Shown here: piece by piece, positions 7,437 to 15,978 of the stretch
Position numbering within the stretch: the first letter of the stretch is position 1
How the letters are laid out: the number at the start of each line of letters is the position of its first letter
Assembly: GCA_965116715.1 (NCBI GenBank)
Contig: OZ220724.1
Span: 3,224,001 to 3,288,000, forward strand
Length of the DNA: 64,000 nt
Source: Poriferisodalis sp965116715
GTDB lineage: Bacteria; Actinomycetota; Acidimicrobiia; Acidimicrobiales; Poriferisodalaceae
Direction: 5' to 3'
Position numbers and translations under genes: made by a program
The notes under the pieces: model-generated
What the model saw: the letters and a program-made list of their open reading frames with translations, nothing else
Told to the model about the DNA's origin: nothing
The model's database searches: none

Positions 7437-8147
7437 TCAAATCAGGAGGATCTGATTCGTGTAGGTGCGCCGTGCATGCGTGCGATAGGCACCTTGATTG
7501 GAGATGGTGCTCAGCGACGCGAGCCGGTGCCCGACTGCTGCCAGCCGTTGATCGCCTTCGAGCACTTTGCGCTGGATGCCTGCGATGAGGTCTGCAGCCT
7601 GGATTGCCTGGGTCGTGAGGGAGCTGGCGTAGTAGACGCCGGGATGAATGTCGAGCCGATACGAAGCGGCGTAGCTGGCAACGCAGCTGCTGGCATGTTC
7701 GTCGAGTTGATGATTGGACCAGTCTGAGACCACGATGCCGGTCGCCTGCTGCGTCTTGCACTCCACGGCGAAGTGCTCGACGAGTGCCTGAAGCTGCAAC
7801 GGGACCGTTGTCTTGAGCGTCATCGGATGCAGCATGTTGGCCTTGCGGATGCCTGCGGTGTACGAGGTGCAAGCCAGTCGCTGGAGAATGCGTGTCAGCT
7901 CGTCAACGAAGTCGCGGTTCTTGCGGCGTCGCCACGCATTCTGCGAGATGGTGTCTGCGGACTTGACCTCCCAGGCCGTCGGGTTTCCGCGACTCGGATA
8001 GAAGCGAGCCTTGGCGCCGACAATCCTCCGACTGAGAATGGGGACGTCCTCGGCTGCAATCGAGAAGCCTCCGATGACGACCGCCATCGTGCCGTCGTTC
8101 GCTGCAGGCTTACCCGAATCGTCCAAGAACAGCAGCCGAGTTGCCAT
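7437..8147 (-). CDS. DUF3800 domain protein
   Basis: A 236-residue protein starting at ATG 8147; an in-frame upstream extension to 8306 is Arg/Pro-rich and unlikely. The hallmark N-terminal LFLDDSG (Asp9, Asp10) and the late QAADLIAGIQRK segment are those of DUF3800, a family with conserved acidic residues that is frequent in mobile and defence-rich regions. A nuclease-like activity has been suggested for the fold but the function is not established. It is encoded opposite to its neighbours, between the two iteron modules, and its start is 169 bases from module 2, which might therefore act in both directions. Confidence 0.75.
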   Translation of the reverse strand: MATRLLFLDDSGKPAANDGTMAVVIGGFSIAAEDVPILSRRIVGAKARFYPSRGNPTAWEVKSADTISQNAWRRRKNRDFVDELTRILQRLACTSYTAGIRKANMLHPMTLKTTVPLQLQALVEHFAVECKTQQATGIVVSDWSNHQLDEHASSCVASYAASYRLDIHPGVYYASSLTTQAIQAADLIAGIQRKVLEGDQRLAAVGHRLASLSTISNQGAYRTHARRTYTNQILLI

Positions 8148-8316
8148 CGACGGCACACTACGAGCCCCTTGTACGCGGGCTACCGCGAATTTCCTGCTGG
8201 CGGTGGCAGTCGGCGCATGCGGCCTCCGCATCGGTCGGTGACATCCCCATCGGTGCTTGGGTGGCGTACTGGCCGCGGGCACAGCCCCTTGGCGGCGAGT
8301 GCTCACACAATTCGCG

Positions 8317-8434
8317 TTCTATTCCGGTTCTATTAGGGAGTACCGACAAGTGTTCGCAATGACACTCTGACCTGCGGTTTCGCGCCATTGAGCACTGCAG
8401 TTCGTTCTATTCCTGTTCTATTCCGTTCCATTCG
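8317..8434 (+). promoter_or_regulatory. 118-bp iteron control module 2
   Basis: This copy parallels the module at 6443-6560. Repeats GTTCTATTC 8317-8325 and GTTCTATTA 8328-8336 come first. The core contains ACAAGTGTTCG (8347-8357) and CTGACCTGCGGTTTCGC (8368-8384), identical to module 1. Repeats GTTCTATTC 8405-8413, GTTCTATTC 8416-8424 and GTTCCATTC 8426-8434 end it. Within the core, GTGT ... ACAC can pair in both copies although the loop sequences differ. It ends 71 bases before the RHH-nucleotidyltransferase gene. Confidence 0.8.
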
Positions 8435-8451
8435 ATGACTTACTCGGTAGT

Positions 8452-8479
8452 GAGCATCAATTGCATCAGCTGATGCTCA
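8452..8479. promoter_or_regulatory. Inverted repeat upstream of the RHH-nucleotidyltransferase gene
   Basis: TGAGCATCA (8452-8460) and TGATGCTCA (8471-8479) are perfect 9-bp arms around a 10-base loop. It occupies the same position relative to module 2 as the 6576-6609 palindrome does to module 1, but its sequence differs. It may be a gene-specific operator. Confidence 0.6.
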
Positions 8480-8505
8480 GCTAGGAACGTCGCTAGCTTG
8501 AGGCG

Positions 8506-8943
8506 ATGCGGCGCGTGACAGTGACGATTCCCGATGATCTCGAAGCTGCTCTGGACAGATTCATCGAGGCTCAGCCTGTCGCGCCGTCGGTGACCGCTGT
8601 GCTGCAGACCAGCCTGAAGCACTTCCTGGAGCCAAGCGCAAGCGCCGAGGGCGCGGACCTGCTGAACCGAGTGCTGCGTAGCCGTCGCCGGGTCGTTGAG
8701 ATCGCGCACGCCAAGGGTGCCAGCAACGTGCGCGTTTTCGGGTCAGTCGCTCGTGGGGAAGCGCGCAACGACAGCGACATCGACGTTCTGATCACCGCAG
8801 TTCCCGGGACGAGTCTCTTCGATGTCGCGGACTTGCAGGCGGAACTGGGGCAGCTGCTCAACGCACCGGTGCACGTTTCCACTGATGGCGGCATGACCGA
8901 CGAGGAGCGCGAGGCAGTAGACGCCGAGTCAATCGCACTCTGA
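8506..8943 (+). CDS. Ribbon-helix-helix / minimal nucleotidyltransferase fusion
   Basis: 145 residues. The first 42 residues (RVTVTIPDDLEAALDRFI ... VLQTSLKHFL) look like a ribbon-helix-helix DNA-binding domain. Residues about 60-140 are an MNT-type nucleotidyltransferase with GSVARGE at 79-85 and Asp91/Asp93 (SDIDVLI). MNT proteins often act as antitoxins that AMPylate a HEPN toxin encoded alongside; no HEPN frame is visible in the 192 bases that follow. The RHH part makes it a good candidate to bind the 11-bp spaced iterons just upstream, because RHH dimers commonly bind tandem sites one turn apart. That link is inference. Confidence 0.75.
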   Translation: MRRVTVTIPDDLEAALDRFIEAQPVAPSVTAVLQTSLKHFLEPSASAEGADLLNRVLRSRRRVVEIAHAKGASNVRVFGSVARGEARNDSDIDVLITAVPGTSLFDVADLQAELGQLLNAPVHVSTDGGMTDEEREAVDAESIAL

Positions 8944-9135
8944 ATGGTGTCGCTGGCTTGGGTCGCGTCCTTCTCGAACAGATTCCCCGCTTGTCGCTGA
9001 GGCTCGTCACTACCTCGACGTCCGAGATTCGTTGTTCGGAGTCTGCAGTACGAAATTCATGGGGTCCCCGGTCTCTAGAGGTGCTTGATTTACGCTCGCC
9101 GCAAGGCTGATGCCGCCACCGATCCGGGGTCTTGA

Positions 9136-10314
9136 GTGAACGAGATCTATCTCGACTACAACGCGTCCGCGCCCTGCGATCCACGGGTGGTGGAAGCGGT
9201 GGCGAAGGCCATGACCGATGGGTTCGGCAATGCATCGTCTGCTCACCGGTTCGGCCGGCGGCAGGATGCAGCGGTCAGCGAAGCTCGCGAACAAGTGGCC
9301 GAGTTGGTGGGCGGCCAGCCGGGCGGGGTGATCTTCACTGCGGGCGCGACGGAAGCCAACAACCTCGCTCTTGGCGGATTGGTCGCATCTGGCGCTGAGG
9401 CTCAGGGCTGCCTGATGCCGACACTCGTGACATCGGCGGTTGAGCACGCATCTGTAGGCTGGACGGCCGAGGCGCTCGCCGCAGCCGGCCGTTGCAATCT
9501 GCATGTCGGGCCCGTGACGCCGGGTGGATTCGTGGACTTGGAAGCGCTGGCGGACCTGGTGCAGGCACCCGATGGCGACCTGCTGGTGTCGGTCATGGCC
9601 GCCAACAGTGAGACGGGGGTTCTCAACCCGGTCGCAGAGATCGCCGACCTTGTTCATGAAGCCGGTGGCCTGTTCCACTGTGACGCCACACAGATGGTGG
9701 GCCGTCTCCCGTTCGATATGGCGGCACTGGGCTGCGATCTCGTTTCGCTCAGCGGCCACAAGATCTGCGGCCCGGCAGGAGTCGGCGCGCTGGTCGGAAC
9801 CCGCGAGGCACTTGCGGTCTTGCATCCGACGGTGTGGGGCGGCGGCCACGAGCGCGGCCTTCGCTCGGGATCGCTGAACGTCGCTGGCATCGTCGGATTG
9901 GGGGTCGCAGCCGAATTCGCTGTCGATGAGCAGCCGACCGAGGCCGAGCGGGTCGGCACATTGCGCGACCACTTCGTGGCTGCGCTGATGCTCGGGCTGT
10001 CAGATGTCGCCCAGAACGGCGATATCGAGCGGCGTCTTCCCAACACCGCAAACCTGCGATTCCGCGGGGCGGACGCTGACGCGGTGCTGGTGAACATGGA
10101 CCCCGTCGCCGCTTCGGCGGGGAGCGCCTGCAGCACCGGCGCCATCGAGCCCTCGCCCGTGCTGACGGCCATGGGCCTCTCGCGAGAAGCCGCCTTCGAG
10201 TCGGTCCGGTTCAGCCTCGGTCGCTTCACGACCGCTGCCGAAATCGAGGTCGCCGCCCGGGGGGTTGTCACAGCCGTTCGTTACGTTCGCCTCATGATGA
10301 ATGAGGCGGCGTGA
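9136..10314 (+). CDS. sspA: Cysteine desulfurase SspA
   Basis: A 392-residue PLP-dependent class V aminotransferase-fold enzyme that takes sulfur from L-cysteine as a persulfide. It starts at GTG 9136. The frame has LDYNASAP at the N-terminus, GATEANN near residue 76, the VEHASV histidine, the PLP lysine at 209 in SLSGHKI, and the active cysteine at 332 in SAGSACSTGA. It resembles IscS/DndA; its role is assigned from the next gene, a DUF4007 gene that begins one base after its stop. In Ssp systems SspA supplies the sulfur placed in the DNA backbone. Confidence 0.9.
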   Translation: MNEIYLDYNASAPCDPRVVEAVAKAMTDGFGNASSAHRFGRRQDAAVSEAREQVAELVGGQPGGVIFTAGATEANNLALGGLVASGAEAQGCLMPTLVTSAVEHASVGWTAEALAAAGRCNLHVGPVTPGGFVDLEALADLVQAPDGDLLVSVMAANSETGVLNPVAEIADLVHEAGGLFHCDATQMVGRLPFDMAALGCDLVSLSGHKICGPAGVGALVGTREALAVLHPTVWGGGHERGLRSGSLNVAGIVGLGVAAEFAVDEQPTEAERVGTLRDHFVAALMLGLSDVAQNGDIERRLPNTANLRFRGADADAVLVNMDPVAASAGSACSTGAIEPSPVLTAMGLSREAAFESVRFSLGRFTTAAEIEVAARGVVTAVRYVRLMMNEAA

Positions 10315-10315
10315 C

Positions 10316-11392
10316 ATGCAATTGAGCGAGGCTGCAGAGCCGGTCTTCGCGCGCCACGAGACGTTCCATCCTCGCTACGGCTGGTTCAGGAAGGCCTATG
10401 TCGCGGCCACACGCGACCCATACGTGTTCGCGAGCGAAGACGCTCCGGTGCGGCTGGGCGTCGGCAAGAACATGGTCCGGTCGATTCGTTTCTGGGGATT
10501 GGCTGCGAAGGTCGTCACCGAAGTACCCGATCCGGCGGCGCAGTCGAATCGCAAGCCAAGCATCGTTGTGCCGACGCGTTTCGGAGAGGCGCTGTTCGGC
10601 GATGGCGGCTGGGACCCATGGATGGAGGACCCAGGCACGCTCTGGCTGCTGCATTGGCGGATGCTGGCTCAGCCGTGTCGCTTGCCCGTCTGGTGGCTGG
10701 CGCTCTGTGACTTCAACGCGGTCGAGTTCGAGCTGGAGGACCTCGGCAGAACCGTCATGACGCAGCTGCGCGCCGTGCCGGATTGGAAGGAGCCGAGCGA
10801 GTCCGCTGTCCAGAAAGACCTCAGCGCGTTCATGCGGACGTACGCGCCGACGGCGCGTGTCGGCAGGGAGTCGCTTGACGATGCTGCCGATTGTCCCCTA
10901 CGAGAGCTGCGGCTGGTCGGTCGCTCAGAGGCAACGGGAGCCCATCGTTACAAGCTGGGCCCGAAGCCGACACTGGCGTCAGCCGTCGCGACACACGCAG
11001 TGCTCGATTGGGTTGCGCGTACCGGTTCGACCGGTCAGACGATCACGCTCGAACGAATCGCGGCGGAGCGAGGCTCGCCGGCGAGTGTGTTCAAGCTCAG
11101 TGCTGCTGACCTGCAGGTCGCATTGACTCCCGCAGTCGAATCCTCGAACTCGTTGGACCTAGCGACTCCGACAGGGGTTCCTCAGCTGTCCTGGAAGGGC
11201 GACCCCGCCACAGTCGCTGCCGAGTTGCTGTCGCAGCACTACGGCGTCATCCCTGCGGATCCAGTTGCAGGGCCTGGGGGAGATGAACCAGTGGGCGGCG
11301 GAAGCGAGACAACCGACGGTGACGAGCCGGAAGACACATTGACCCGTCTGCACGCCCTGCAGCAGAAGCGCATCCCGGGGAGACGGCGGTGA
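10316..11392 (+). CDS. sspB: DUF4007 protein SspB, predicted DNA nickase
   Basis: 358 residues starting at ATG 10316, one base after the sspA stop. The N-terminal FARHETFHPRYGWFRKAY and LGVGKNMVRSIRFW are the signature of DUF4007. From memory of the Ssp literature, SspB belongs to this family and nicks DNA to start phosphorothioate insertion. Residues about 1-280 cover the domain; the last 50 residues are Gly/Glu-rich and probably flexible. It overlaps sspC by four bases (GTGA), so translation is likely coupled. No nuclease motif is obvious to the eye. Confidence 0.85.
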   Translation: MQLSEAAEPVFARHETFHPRYGWFRKAYVAATRDPYVFASEDAPVRLGVGKNMVRSIRFWGLAAKVVTEVPDPAAQSNRKPSIVVPTRFGEALFGDGGWDPWMEDPGTLWLLHWRMLAQPCRLPVWWLALCDFNAVEFELEDLGRTVMTQLRAVPDWKEPSESAVQKDLSAFMRTYAPTARVGRESLDDAADCPLRELRLVGRSEATGAHRYKLGPKPTLASAVATHAVLDWVARTGSTGQTITLERIAAERGSPASVFKLSAADLQVALTPAVESSNSLDLATPTGVPQLSWKGDPATVAAELLSQHYGVIPADPVAGPGGDEPVGGGSETTDGDEPEDTLTRLHALQQKRIPGRRR

Positions 11393-14300
11393 CGACCTTG
11401 GCTGACGCGCTGACCGTTCGAAGCCAATTCGCTCGATCGGCAAACTTCGAACGCGACGCTGAAAGCACAGAATCCCTTGACGGGTACGTCGTCACAGCGC
11501 GGGCGCTCGACGTCGTGGGTCGTATCGCTGATGCGGCCTCAGGACCAGCAGGAGGCGCTTGGTCCGTTACCGGTCCGTACGGCTCAGGCAAGTCGTCGCT
11601 GGGCCTCTTGCTGGACGCGGCGTTCGGACCTCCCGGGATCGCCCGTGAACGCGCGCTCGACAAAATCTCGGATGCCTCATCCGCCGCCACGGACGCTGTG
11701 AACCAAGCGCTGTCGAATCACCAAGCCCGTTCGCAGGGCTTCTATCGGGCGTTGGTCACCGCAGATCGCGAACCCGTTGCACGAACCGTGCTGCGAGGTC
11801 TGCACCGGGCTGTGCTTCGCCGTCACGGCAAGGTTCCCGGATCCGCCGAATTCTCGGCTTCGTCAGTGCTCAAGCTTGCACAGAGGCGCGCCGGCCGGAA
11901 GGAGGACCCAGTCGATCCATCAGTCAGCGAACTTGTGGACATCGCTCGCTGCATGGCTTCGCGAGCGCCGCTGCTCCTCGTCATCGACGAATTCGGGAAG
12001 AACCTTGAGGCGGCCCGCGACGATGAGTCGAGCGACACCTACCTGTTGCAGCGGCTGGCCGAAGCTGGCCAAGGCACTGGATTGCCGATCTTCGTCATCA
12101 CGCTGCAGCACTTGTCGTTCGAGGAGTATCTCGCCGATGTCGATGACCGTCGACGCCGCGATTGGGCGAAGGTGCAAGGTCGATTCGTTGATGTTGCTTT
12201 CGCCGAGTCGGCAGCTCAGACGCGTGCGCTGATCGCCCAAGCGTTTGAGGTGGGCAACGACATCCGCCCACGTATCAACGCATGGGCCGAGTCGCATGCA
12301 CGAGCACTTGCGTCCGCAGCCATCGCCGATCTCAGCGACGCCGCCACGATTGCGTCATGTTGGCCGTTACACCCCGTCTCGACATTGGTGTTGCCCGAAC
12401 TGTGCAATCGATTCGGGCAGCACGAGCGAACGCTGTTCTCATTCCTGGCTGGCAGTGAGGCCGGCACAGTCGCAACGCTCGCTTCTGGCATTGACATGAA
12501 CCGCGCAGGCGAACTTCCATCAATCGGCCCCGAAGCTGTGTACGACTACTTCATGGGCACCGATGGCGCCGGTGCAAGTGTCATCGGTCGCTCCGGACGT
12601 TGGACTGAGATCGCGAGCCGGCTGCGTGATGCCAATGGCCTTACTGACGCTGAACGACGTCTCGCGAAATCAGTTGCGCTGTTGAACCTGGTGTCGGCAT
12701 CGGGCGCAGTAAGGGCCAGCGCATCCGTGCTTCAGCTTGTCGACCCTGGATCGAGCACGGTGCTCGCCGGTCTCGAGCAGCGAGGCCTGGTGACATATCG
12801 GGCCTTTGCCGATGAGTATCGGATCTGGCAAGGCACCGATGTCAACGTCACCGAGCTGACGGCGGCGGCGCACGATCGGATCGCTGACCAGCCGTTGCAT
12901 CAAGTCTTGGAAACAGTCCACGCGCTTGAGCCCATGGTCGCTGCCCGTCACAGCGCTCAGAACGACACGGTGCGAATGTTCAGGCGTCGATTCGCCCATG
13001 GCGATGAGTCAGTTGAACCGCCCGCCGCACTCGACACAGTCGACGGCGATCTCTTGCTCGTGACCAGCACCGATGGTGCGATACCGAGGCTGTCGGACAC
13101 GACGCTGAGATTGGACGCTCACGCTGGAAGCGCATCGGATCTGAAATGGAATCTGCGCTCAAAGCCTGTTGTCGTGGCCCTGCCCGATGATGTCGGCGAG
13201 CTTGATCGCGCTGCACGCGAGGTAGCCGTGCTGAGCGACGTGCTCACATCACAGCAGGTCGAAGCCGATTGGGTGGCGCGCCGCGAGATCGGTGAGCGAC
13301 TGGCTTCGGCCCGCTCGCAGTTGGAAGCAGCAGTGTCAGCGGCGTTCAGCACCGACGCCTGCCGCTGGAAGCTGCTCGACAGCGGTACGGGCGTGCCCTT
13401 GAGCCCAGGTCGGGGCAGTGCGCCACTGTCGGAAGCATCGGACTTGGCATACGCCAAGGCGCCACGCGTTCCCAACGAAATGCTGAGCCGTTCGGAATTG
13501 ACTTCGCAGGGCGCGAAAGCCCGCCGCATCCTGCTCGAAGCGATGATCGAGCGCAGCACGGAATACCGACTCGGCTTCAAGGGCTATGGGCCTGAAGTTG
13601 CGATGTACGAAGCTGGGCTGAAACACGCAGGGTTGCATCGTCCTAACAGGGTTGGTGGCGACCCGGTGTTCGGCAAGCCGCGCATCCGCAGCAACAGCAA
13701 AGCCTCTGAGGGCCTCAAGCAGATTGAGCAGATTCGCTTCGCACCGGCCTGGGAGGCGATCGAGAGGGCGTTCGAAGCTGCAAAGAAGTCGCGACTTAAC
13801 ATCCGGGACCTGTACGTCACGCTGGTTTCACCTCCGTACGGGATAAAAGCTGGGGCCATACCCGTCATTGTGACGGCGGCGCTCTTGGCACGAGCTGACC
13901 GAATCGCGATCTACGAGCACGGCACGTTCCAGCTTGGGCTCTCGCCCGAGCTGTCCGAGCGCATGGTTCGCAACCCTGAGCACTTCGAGATCAAGCACTT
14001 CGCGAACATCTCGGGCCGTCGCCGCAATGCGCTCGATGTGCTCGCGGATCGGTTCGGCATAGAGGCGGGCCTCAGTGGTCGTCGGGTTGGCAACGTGCTC
14101 GCCGTCACGCTCTACCTGGCTGGGCGGATGCGTGGCCTTGAGCAGTGGACGCGCCGCACGTCGAATCTGTCGGCCGAAGCACTCGCAGTCCGAGACGCCT
14201 TGAACGAGGCTACGGAGCCCGATGTATTGCTCTTCGAGCTCTTGCCCGTCGCTCTTGGCTATGCGCCCATCGCGCCCGGTGGCAAGGGTGCAAGGGCACA

Positions 14301-14970
14301 GCAGGATTCACGGCGGAGCGACCTTGAAGCGTTCGCCGAGAGGCTCGCCCGATGCATCGACGAACTCACATCCCGCTGTCATTCCATGATTGGCGAGCTG
14401 CGCGACGAATTGCTCGCTTCCGCTGGTGAGCGCACGCGGCTCGCCGTCAGCGGTCCGGCTGCAGGTCTCGTCGATGAAGTACTCGATCGCGAGATGCGGG
14501 CATTCGTCTTGGCGTTGTCAAACGAGGTATATGACGACGATGACGACTGGATGGCATCCGTCGCGACGGTGGTTGCCAAGAAGGCACCAACGGAGTGGAG
14601 TGATGACGACCTGGCGAGCGTGCGGTCAGAGCTCCCGCGTCGGCTGGCGGCGTTCAATCGCCTCAGGGCATTGCACGCCGAGCACCGAGCCGTTGGAGGA
14701 ACACCGTTCAATGCTCTGCGCCTAGCCGTTACGCATCCATCCGGTAGCGAGGCTGTGCGACTCGTCGACGTGGCTCAGGACGAGGACATGCTCGTGCGAG
14801 ACGCCGTCTCGCAGATGCTTGGAGATCTGACCGGGAAAATCGGTTCCCCCCAGCGCGCCCTCCATGTTGTACTTGCCGATCTCGGCAAGCGGCTCCTCGA
14901 GCAGGGCGACGCAATCGACATTGGCCCGTCTCAGGACTCGGCGCCACGGAAGGTGGTCGGTCATGGCTGA
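11389..14970 (+). CDS. sspC: Large ATPase SspC
   Basis: A 1193-residue protein. Walker A is GPYGSGKSS at residues 62-70 and a Walker B-like segment LLLVIDEFGKNLE lies near 194-206. The rest is a long mostly helical region without coiled-coil heptads, unlike the SMC-like DndD. It starts at GTG 11389 in a four-base overlap with sspB and overlaps sspD by eight bases. Its position and size fit SspC, the ATPase of the SspABCD phosphorothioation machinery. The frame is intact with no internal stop. Its exact step in modification is not known to me. Confidence 0.85.
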   Translation: MTTLADALTVRSQFARSANFERDAESTESLDGYVVTARALDVVGRIADAASGPAGGAWSVTGPYGSGKSSLGLLLDAAFGPPGIARERALDKISDASSAATDAVNQALSNHQARSQGFYRALVTADREPVARTVLRGLHRAVLRRHGKVPGSAEFSASSVLKLAQRRAGRKEDPVDPSVSELVDIARCMASRAPLLLVIDEFGKNLEAARDDESSDTYLLQRLAEAGQGTGLPIFVITLQHLSFEEYLADVDDRRRRDWAKVQGRFVDVAFAESAAQTRALIAQAFEVGNDIRPRINAWAESHARALASAAIADLSDAATIASCWPLHPVSTLVLPELCNRFGQHERTLFSFLAGSEAGTVATLASGIDMNRAGELPSIGPEAVYDYFMGTDGAGASVIGRSGRWTEIASRLRDANGLTDAERRLAKSVALLNLVSASGAVRASASVLQLVDPGSSTVLAGLEQRGLVTYRAFADEYRIWQGTDVNVTELTAAAHDRIADQPLHQVLETVHALEPMVAARHSAQNDTVRMFRRRFAHGDESVEPPAALDTVDGDLLLVTSTDGAIPRLSDTTLRLDAHAGSASDLKWNLRSKPVVVALPDDVGELDRAAREVAVLSDVLTSQQVEADWVARREIGERLASARSQLEAAVSAAFSTDACRWKLLDSGTGVPLSPGRGSAPLSEASDLAYAKAPRVPNEMLSRSELTSQGAKARRILLEAMIERSTEYRLGFKGYGPEVAMYEAGLKHAGLHRPNRVGGDPVFGKPRIRSNSKASEGLKQIEQIRFAPAWEAIERAFEAAKKSRLNIRDLYVTLVSPPYGIKAGAIPVIVTAALLARADRIAIYEHGTFQLGLSPELSERMVRNPEHFEIKHFANISGRRRNALDVLADRFGIEAGLSGRRVGNVLAVTLYLAGRMRGLEQWTRRTSNLSAEALAVRDALNEATEPDVLLFELLPVALGYAPIAPGGKGARAQQDSRRSDLEAFAERLARCIDELTSRCHSMIGELRDELLASAGERTRLAVSGPAAGLVDEVLDREMRAFVLALSNEVYDDDDDWMASVATVVAKKAPTEWSDDDLASVRSELPRRLAAFNRLRALHAEHRAVGGTPFNALRLAVTHPSGSEAVRLVDVAQDEDMLVRDAVSQMLGDLTGKIGSPQRALHVVLADLGKRLLEQGDAIDIGPSQDSAPRKVVGHG

Positions 14971-15811
14971 TCAGACACGTCACATCTGCGGTATCTCAGG
15001 TGGCAAGGACTCGAGCGCGCTGGCGCTGTACCTGAGGGATCGCGTACCCGAGATGGAGTACTTCTTCTGTGACACCGGTGCAGAACTGCCCGAGACGTAC
15101 GAGTTCCTCACCCGGCTCGAGGTGATCCTGGGCAAGCCGATCGCGCGCCTGAACTCCGAGCGGGGGTTCGACCACTGGTTCGAGGTCTTCCGTGGCGCTT
15201 TGCCGTCGCCGCAAATGCGCTGGTGCACGAAGGTGATGAAAATCAAGCCCATCGAGGCGTGGATCGGCGATGAGCCCGCGATCTCGTACGTCGCCATCCG
15301 AGCCGATGAGGCGAACCGCAAGGGCTACATCTCGACCAAGCCGAACATCGAGAGCCGCTTCCCGTTTGTGGAGGACGACGTCGACCACGACGGAGTCATG
15401 AGGATCCTCGAGGACGCCGGCATCGGGTTGCCCGACTACTACGAATGGCGAACGCGCTCGGGCTGCTACTTCTGCTTCTACCAACGCAAGGCCGAGTGGG
15501 TCGGCCTCGCTGAGCGCCACCCGGAGCTCTATGAGCGCGCCATCGCGATCGAGCAGAAAGTGCTGCTCGACGCTGGCGTCGATGGGGACGCCGACTTCAG
15601 TGAGCGAGCAATGGCAGGTCGCCAATACACCTGGAGCGGAGGCGAGACGCTCGTCCAACTACGCTCCCGCCGCCAAGAGATCGTCGACAAGCACGAAGCC
15701 GCCATGGACCGCATCCGCGACGCGCGTAGATCCGTTCCGGTGTTGGAGGCTCTCGCCGACGCCCTCGACGAAGATGACGACATTTCGGCGTGTGTAGTTT
15801 GCGCTCTGTAG
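14963..15811 (+). CDS. sspD: PAPS reductase-like ATP pyrophosphatase SspD
   Basis: 282 residues from ATG 14963, which overlaps the sspC stop by eight bases. The PP-loop SGGKDSS is at residues 12-18, and FFCDTGAELPETYEF follows, as in the PAPS reductase/DndC family, which activates the DNA phosphate with ATP so that sulfur can enter. Cysteines at 88 (RWCTK), 168 and 171 (GCYFC) and a C-terminal CVVC (277, 280) could ligate an iron-sulfur cluster. It is shorter than DndC, as expected for SspD. It ends the sspABCD operon; 166 bases then separate it from sspE. Confidence 0.88.
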   Translation: MADQTRHICGISGGKDSSALALYLRDRVPEMEYFFCDTGAELPETYEFLTRLEVILGKPIARLNSERGFDHWFEVFRGALPSPQMRWCTKVMKIKPIEAWIGDEPAISYVAIRADEANRKGYISTKPNIESRFPFVEDDVDHDGVMRILEDAGIGLPDYYEWRTRSGCYFCFYQRKAEWVGLAERHPELYERAIAIEQKVLLDAGVDGDADFSERAMAGRQYTWSGGETLVQLRSRRQEIVDKHEAAMDRIRDARRSVPVLEALADALDEDDDISACVVCAL

Positions 15812-15934
15812 ATCAAGAACTGCAGGTGGAATTTTCTGGCGCTTAGGGAAGACAAATGAAGCGATCGGGTCTCAGAATCGCATTCATGCTCGGGCGACTA
15901 CAGCTATCGGGCGACAGGGCACGATTCAAGAAAT

Positions 15935-15978
15935 TGCATTGACTGGGTGATAGATACCAGCGACCACGGAGGAAGAAG
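15935..15978 (+). promoter_or_regulatory. Separate promoter region and ribosome site of sspE
   Basis: The 166-base gap after sspD is AT-richer than the operon. A strong GGAGGAAG site at 15968-15975 precedes GTG 15978 and decides this start. A weak TTCAAG ... TGATAG pair with 17-base spacing lies just upstream. The gap suggests that sspE is transcribed on its own. Confidence 0.45.

Larger units (their letters stand above)
8148..8505. other. Intergenic region with leader and iteron module 2
   Basis: 358 bases lie between the divergent DUF3800 gene and the RHH-nucleotidyltransferase gene. The first 165 bases show no clear gene. The rest holds the iteron module (8317-8434) and an inverted repeat (8452-8479). 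Confidence 0.6.

Noticed and set aside
8944..9135. HEPN toxin gene after the MNT domain gene
   Set aside because: ATG 8944 stops after 18 codons and other frames show no HEPN R-x4-6-H motif. The gap may be only the ssp promoter region.
9136..15811. DndACDE-type phosphorothioation
   Set aside because: A DUF4007 gene is present, the ATPase is 1193 residues without coiled coil, the PP-loop protein is short, and no DndE-like or DndB-like gene is seen. The set fits Ssp better.
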